From the NCBI GenBank assembly GCA_023375675.1, contig JALQBC010000018.1, positions 620,001 through 684,000 on the forward strand: 64,000 nucleotides of DNA, read 5' to 3'. Of the stretch, positions 61,805 through 64,000 are shown piece after piece (position 1 is the first letter of the stretch; each line of letters opens with the position of its first letter). Under the pieces are notes generated by a model. That model made no database searches. It worked only from the letters and a program-made list of their open reading frames with translations, and was not told where the DNA came from. This stretch comes from Cytospora piceicola. Its lineage: Eukaryota > Ascomycota > Sordariomycetes > Diaporthales > Cytosporaceae. The position numbers and the translations under genes are program-made.

Positions 61805-64000
61805 TTAATGCTTGTATGTATGTACAGTACAGAACAGGCCAACGCGCGGCGTCCGGGAGGGGTGAGAAGCGTGAAAATCTCTCAATTGAGATCCCGTGCG
61901 CGCCGTCTGCGGAAATTTTATTGACAGCACCCACCGCAAATTAAAACCCCAACTTCGTTGTCGTCGACCGGGTTGGCGTGTCTGCTGCTGCTTGCAGCTT
62001 GAGTCTCAAGTGTTCTGTTTCATTACGTTTGTCTCACCTTGATTCGACATTGCGTACTGTTATGTACTAACGGCAACCCATAATTGATACCTCCCTTCCG
62101 TCCCTGCCTACCTAAGTACAGAAAGACAGATAGGGAAGAGACAAGGGGGAAAATATCCCACTGGCAGCCCTGGAGGTTTGGTCATCGAAAAGGAACAAGT
62201 TCTGTGCAAGATCTCAAAACAGGGTCATGTTCTCAGCTTCCTATCAGCTGACCTTTTTCTTTTTTTGAAGATAAAACGAACCAGCAGTTCTGATAGCAAA
62301 CTTCCTGCTGGGTTCGCTATCATCGATTTCCGAAGAGATCCCATGCTGTTCATTTTCCAAGGTTGAGGTGGCTTGGTGACGAATCATCCACACCCTACCA
62401 AAAATTAACCACCCTGCTGTTATCGGTCAACTGGTCCCCTAAATCTGCACCTCCAGGACAGGCCGTGCCGCGAATAGTGATGCCACCGTACATACCACAG
62501 TGGTATCGTCCTTACCAATCGTGGAATGCCGTTGAGATGAGGCCGCACACCGTTCCACAGCACGTCCTCCCCTTCCGAGCCACCTCCTGACGTCGCCGGC
62601 AGCTCTATTCCCACCCCCCTTCTTCTATATATCTATATATTTACTGGCGCTAGGGTTTTACGCCTACATCCTGAAGTTCAAAGCCAATTCTCCAGTAAGT
62701 GCGTGTATCCAAAACCAATCTACAATCTACGGCCAAGCGATGCCCTGGGTGCACCTACCGTCAGTGCACTCACTCGGCAACCTTTATTGGGCCGGCATTC
62801 GCCCGACTCCGGCCTCAAAACTGATCCGTATATGCGCTCGCCTTCTTCTCCGTCACACGCCTCCCAAATTCCAAAATAACCCTAGCTTCAAATTCGGTGT
62901 ATTGCGCAATGCGGTCACATCACAGCGTTCCTCTTACTCCCCCGCCTCCCCTTCCCATGTCTCGAGTGCTGACACCCCGCGTCCTGGGGACACAGGCGCA
63001 ACAAGCACACCGCTAGTCAATGTGACGAGGGGGACAATAGGACGGGGAGGAGGGGAGCATTGATCTGATAGGGCTTGATGGCGCTGCGGCAGGATTGTGT
63101 CTGATCCCCCCCCTTCCACCTCTTTTAGCGTTGGCGTCTGGTGGCTTGAAAGGGGGCCCCGGCCGCTCGCTGTTTTCGGCATCGCTAGCATTCAGTATGT
63201 ATGTAGCCTTGTTCTAATGGCGCACTATCCTGCTTCGAAGTTATTTGCCACCTCGATATGGCCACGCTAAGCAGAGGCGTTGCCCACCACGGCAGATGCA
63301 ATCTCCTTATTACCAAAGCGGGATTGAGAAGTCATATTGCTTCTTCCTGCCACGGCATCGTAGGAGGGTATGCACGTGACCTCAAGTCACGACGAATTTC
63401 TGCGCCTGGCAGTGAACTTGCATCTGTTCAATATTTCCAGACGACCCGACTTGCGTGTCGCTCAGTATTGTACCGGAATGTCTGTTTCTTTTCTTGTCAG
63501 CCTATGATTGAGCTGTGTTGGTGTGAGGCTCGTTGTCGGACTCAGGACTAACGGTCTGAGGGTACTGCCGAGATGCTAACGGGCATGTCCGCTCTCCCAG
63601 TGCACACGGGATCTTATGAAGAGGCCCAAGGGTATTTATCACTATACTCCAGACAACACGGAGCATGATATACAGGATTTCGTCCATACGCAACGTTTCC
63701 CCAGCTCGCAATCCATCGCATGTCGTTGTTTAGCCCGAAGATCCCTCTCAAATCGGACGGGAGATCGTCGTGTGTATAGTAATCTCGTGCCTGAAAATCC
63801 TTCTAGCCCCGTGATATGCACTGTCAAAGAGCGGCAGATCAACATCAGTTGATTCTCGTGGCCTGCCAGGCTGCCAGGCTAAAACCTGGAGGAGGCGAAC
63901 ATTGCGTTGATCGCTCGCACGGCCGGCTCTAGTACATAGTAGTATCTTGTGGATCGGCATGGACACCCCAGGGGCCGCTTCTAGGCCTCGAACTCCATAT

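Larger units (their letters stand above)
54822..64000. other. Gene-poor right end of the window
   Basis: About 9.2 kb. The first 1.5 kb probably includes the C2H2 3' UTR. The rest shows a G12 run, a (GA)n run, GCACCT repeats near 60000, and palindrome clusters at 60.05-60.20, 61.25-61.29 and 61.73-61.80 kb. The minus-strand frame at 58387-58680 has a hydrophobic stretch but no known domain. No gene can be supported. Confidence 0.5.

Noticed and set aside
1..64000. CRISPR array, rRNA genes, long terminal repeats or intact transposase
   Set aside because: None seen; tandem repeats present are microsatellites or coding repeats without spacer structure.

Overview
The window comes from a filamentous ascomycete, most likely a Sordariomycete. 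The evidence is short introns (59-113 bp) with GT...AG ends and CTRAC-like branch points, strongly G/C-ending codons in housekeeping genes, fungus-specific gene architectures (a Rim15/Cek1 kinase with PAS, split kinase and receiver domains; a Git1-type MFS carrier; a fungal bZIP), and spacers rich in microsatellites and TACCTAGGTA-type palindromes. Genus cannot be decided from sequence alone.  Layout. (1) 0.3-1.2 kb, minus: a bZIP transcription factor with a divergent basic region. (2) 1.2-11.3 kb: about 10 kb with no gene I can support, ending in the pyrimidine-rich leader of the next gene. (3) 11.5-17.5 kb, plus: Rim15/Greatwall-type kinase, two exons, 2005 aa, preceded by two small uORFs. 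(4) 19.0-31.8 kb: a compact housekeeping block, all on the minus strand: SF3B1/Hsh155 splicing factor, an E2-binding HECT-like (UBE3D-type) ubiquitin ligase, eIF3 subunit d, an intron-containing tRNA-Glu(CUC), and an MFS transporter of the Git1/phosphate-symporter type. (5) 31.8-53.5 kb: a gene-poor, repeat-rich stretch holding one convincing gene, an 848-aa protein (36.2-38.8 kb, plus) with an apparently dead Ulp1-like protease fold and a triplicated NLS-bearing 32-residue repeat. (6) 53.5-54.8 kb, plus: a two-finger C2H2 transcription factor behind a very long leader/promoter. (7) 54.8-64 kb: no supported gene.  The genes do not form a pathway or cluster. The middle block serves core gene expression (splicing, translation initiation, a tRNA) and protein turnover; Rim15 is the nutrient/quiescence kinase; the bZIP and C2H2 proteins are regulators with large flanking non-coding regions. 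No CRISPR, rRNA, intact transposon or secondary-metabolite cluster was seen. The least conventional items are the degenerate Ulp1-like gene, two recurring palindrome families (TACGGATCCGTA and TACCTAGGTA) in the spacers, the tandem/overlapping uORFs before rim15, and the abrupt G/C-ending codon shift in the last SF3B1 exon.
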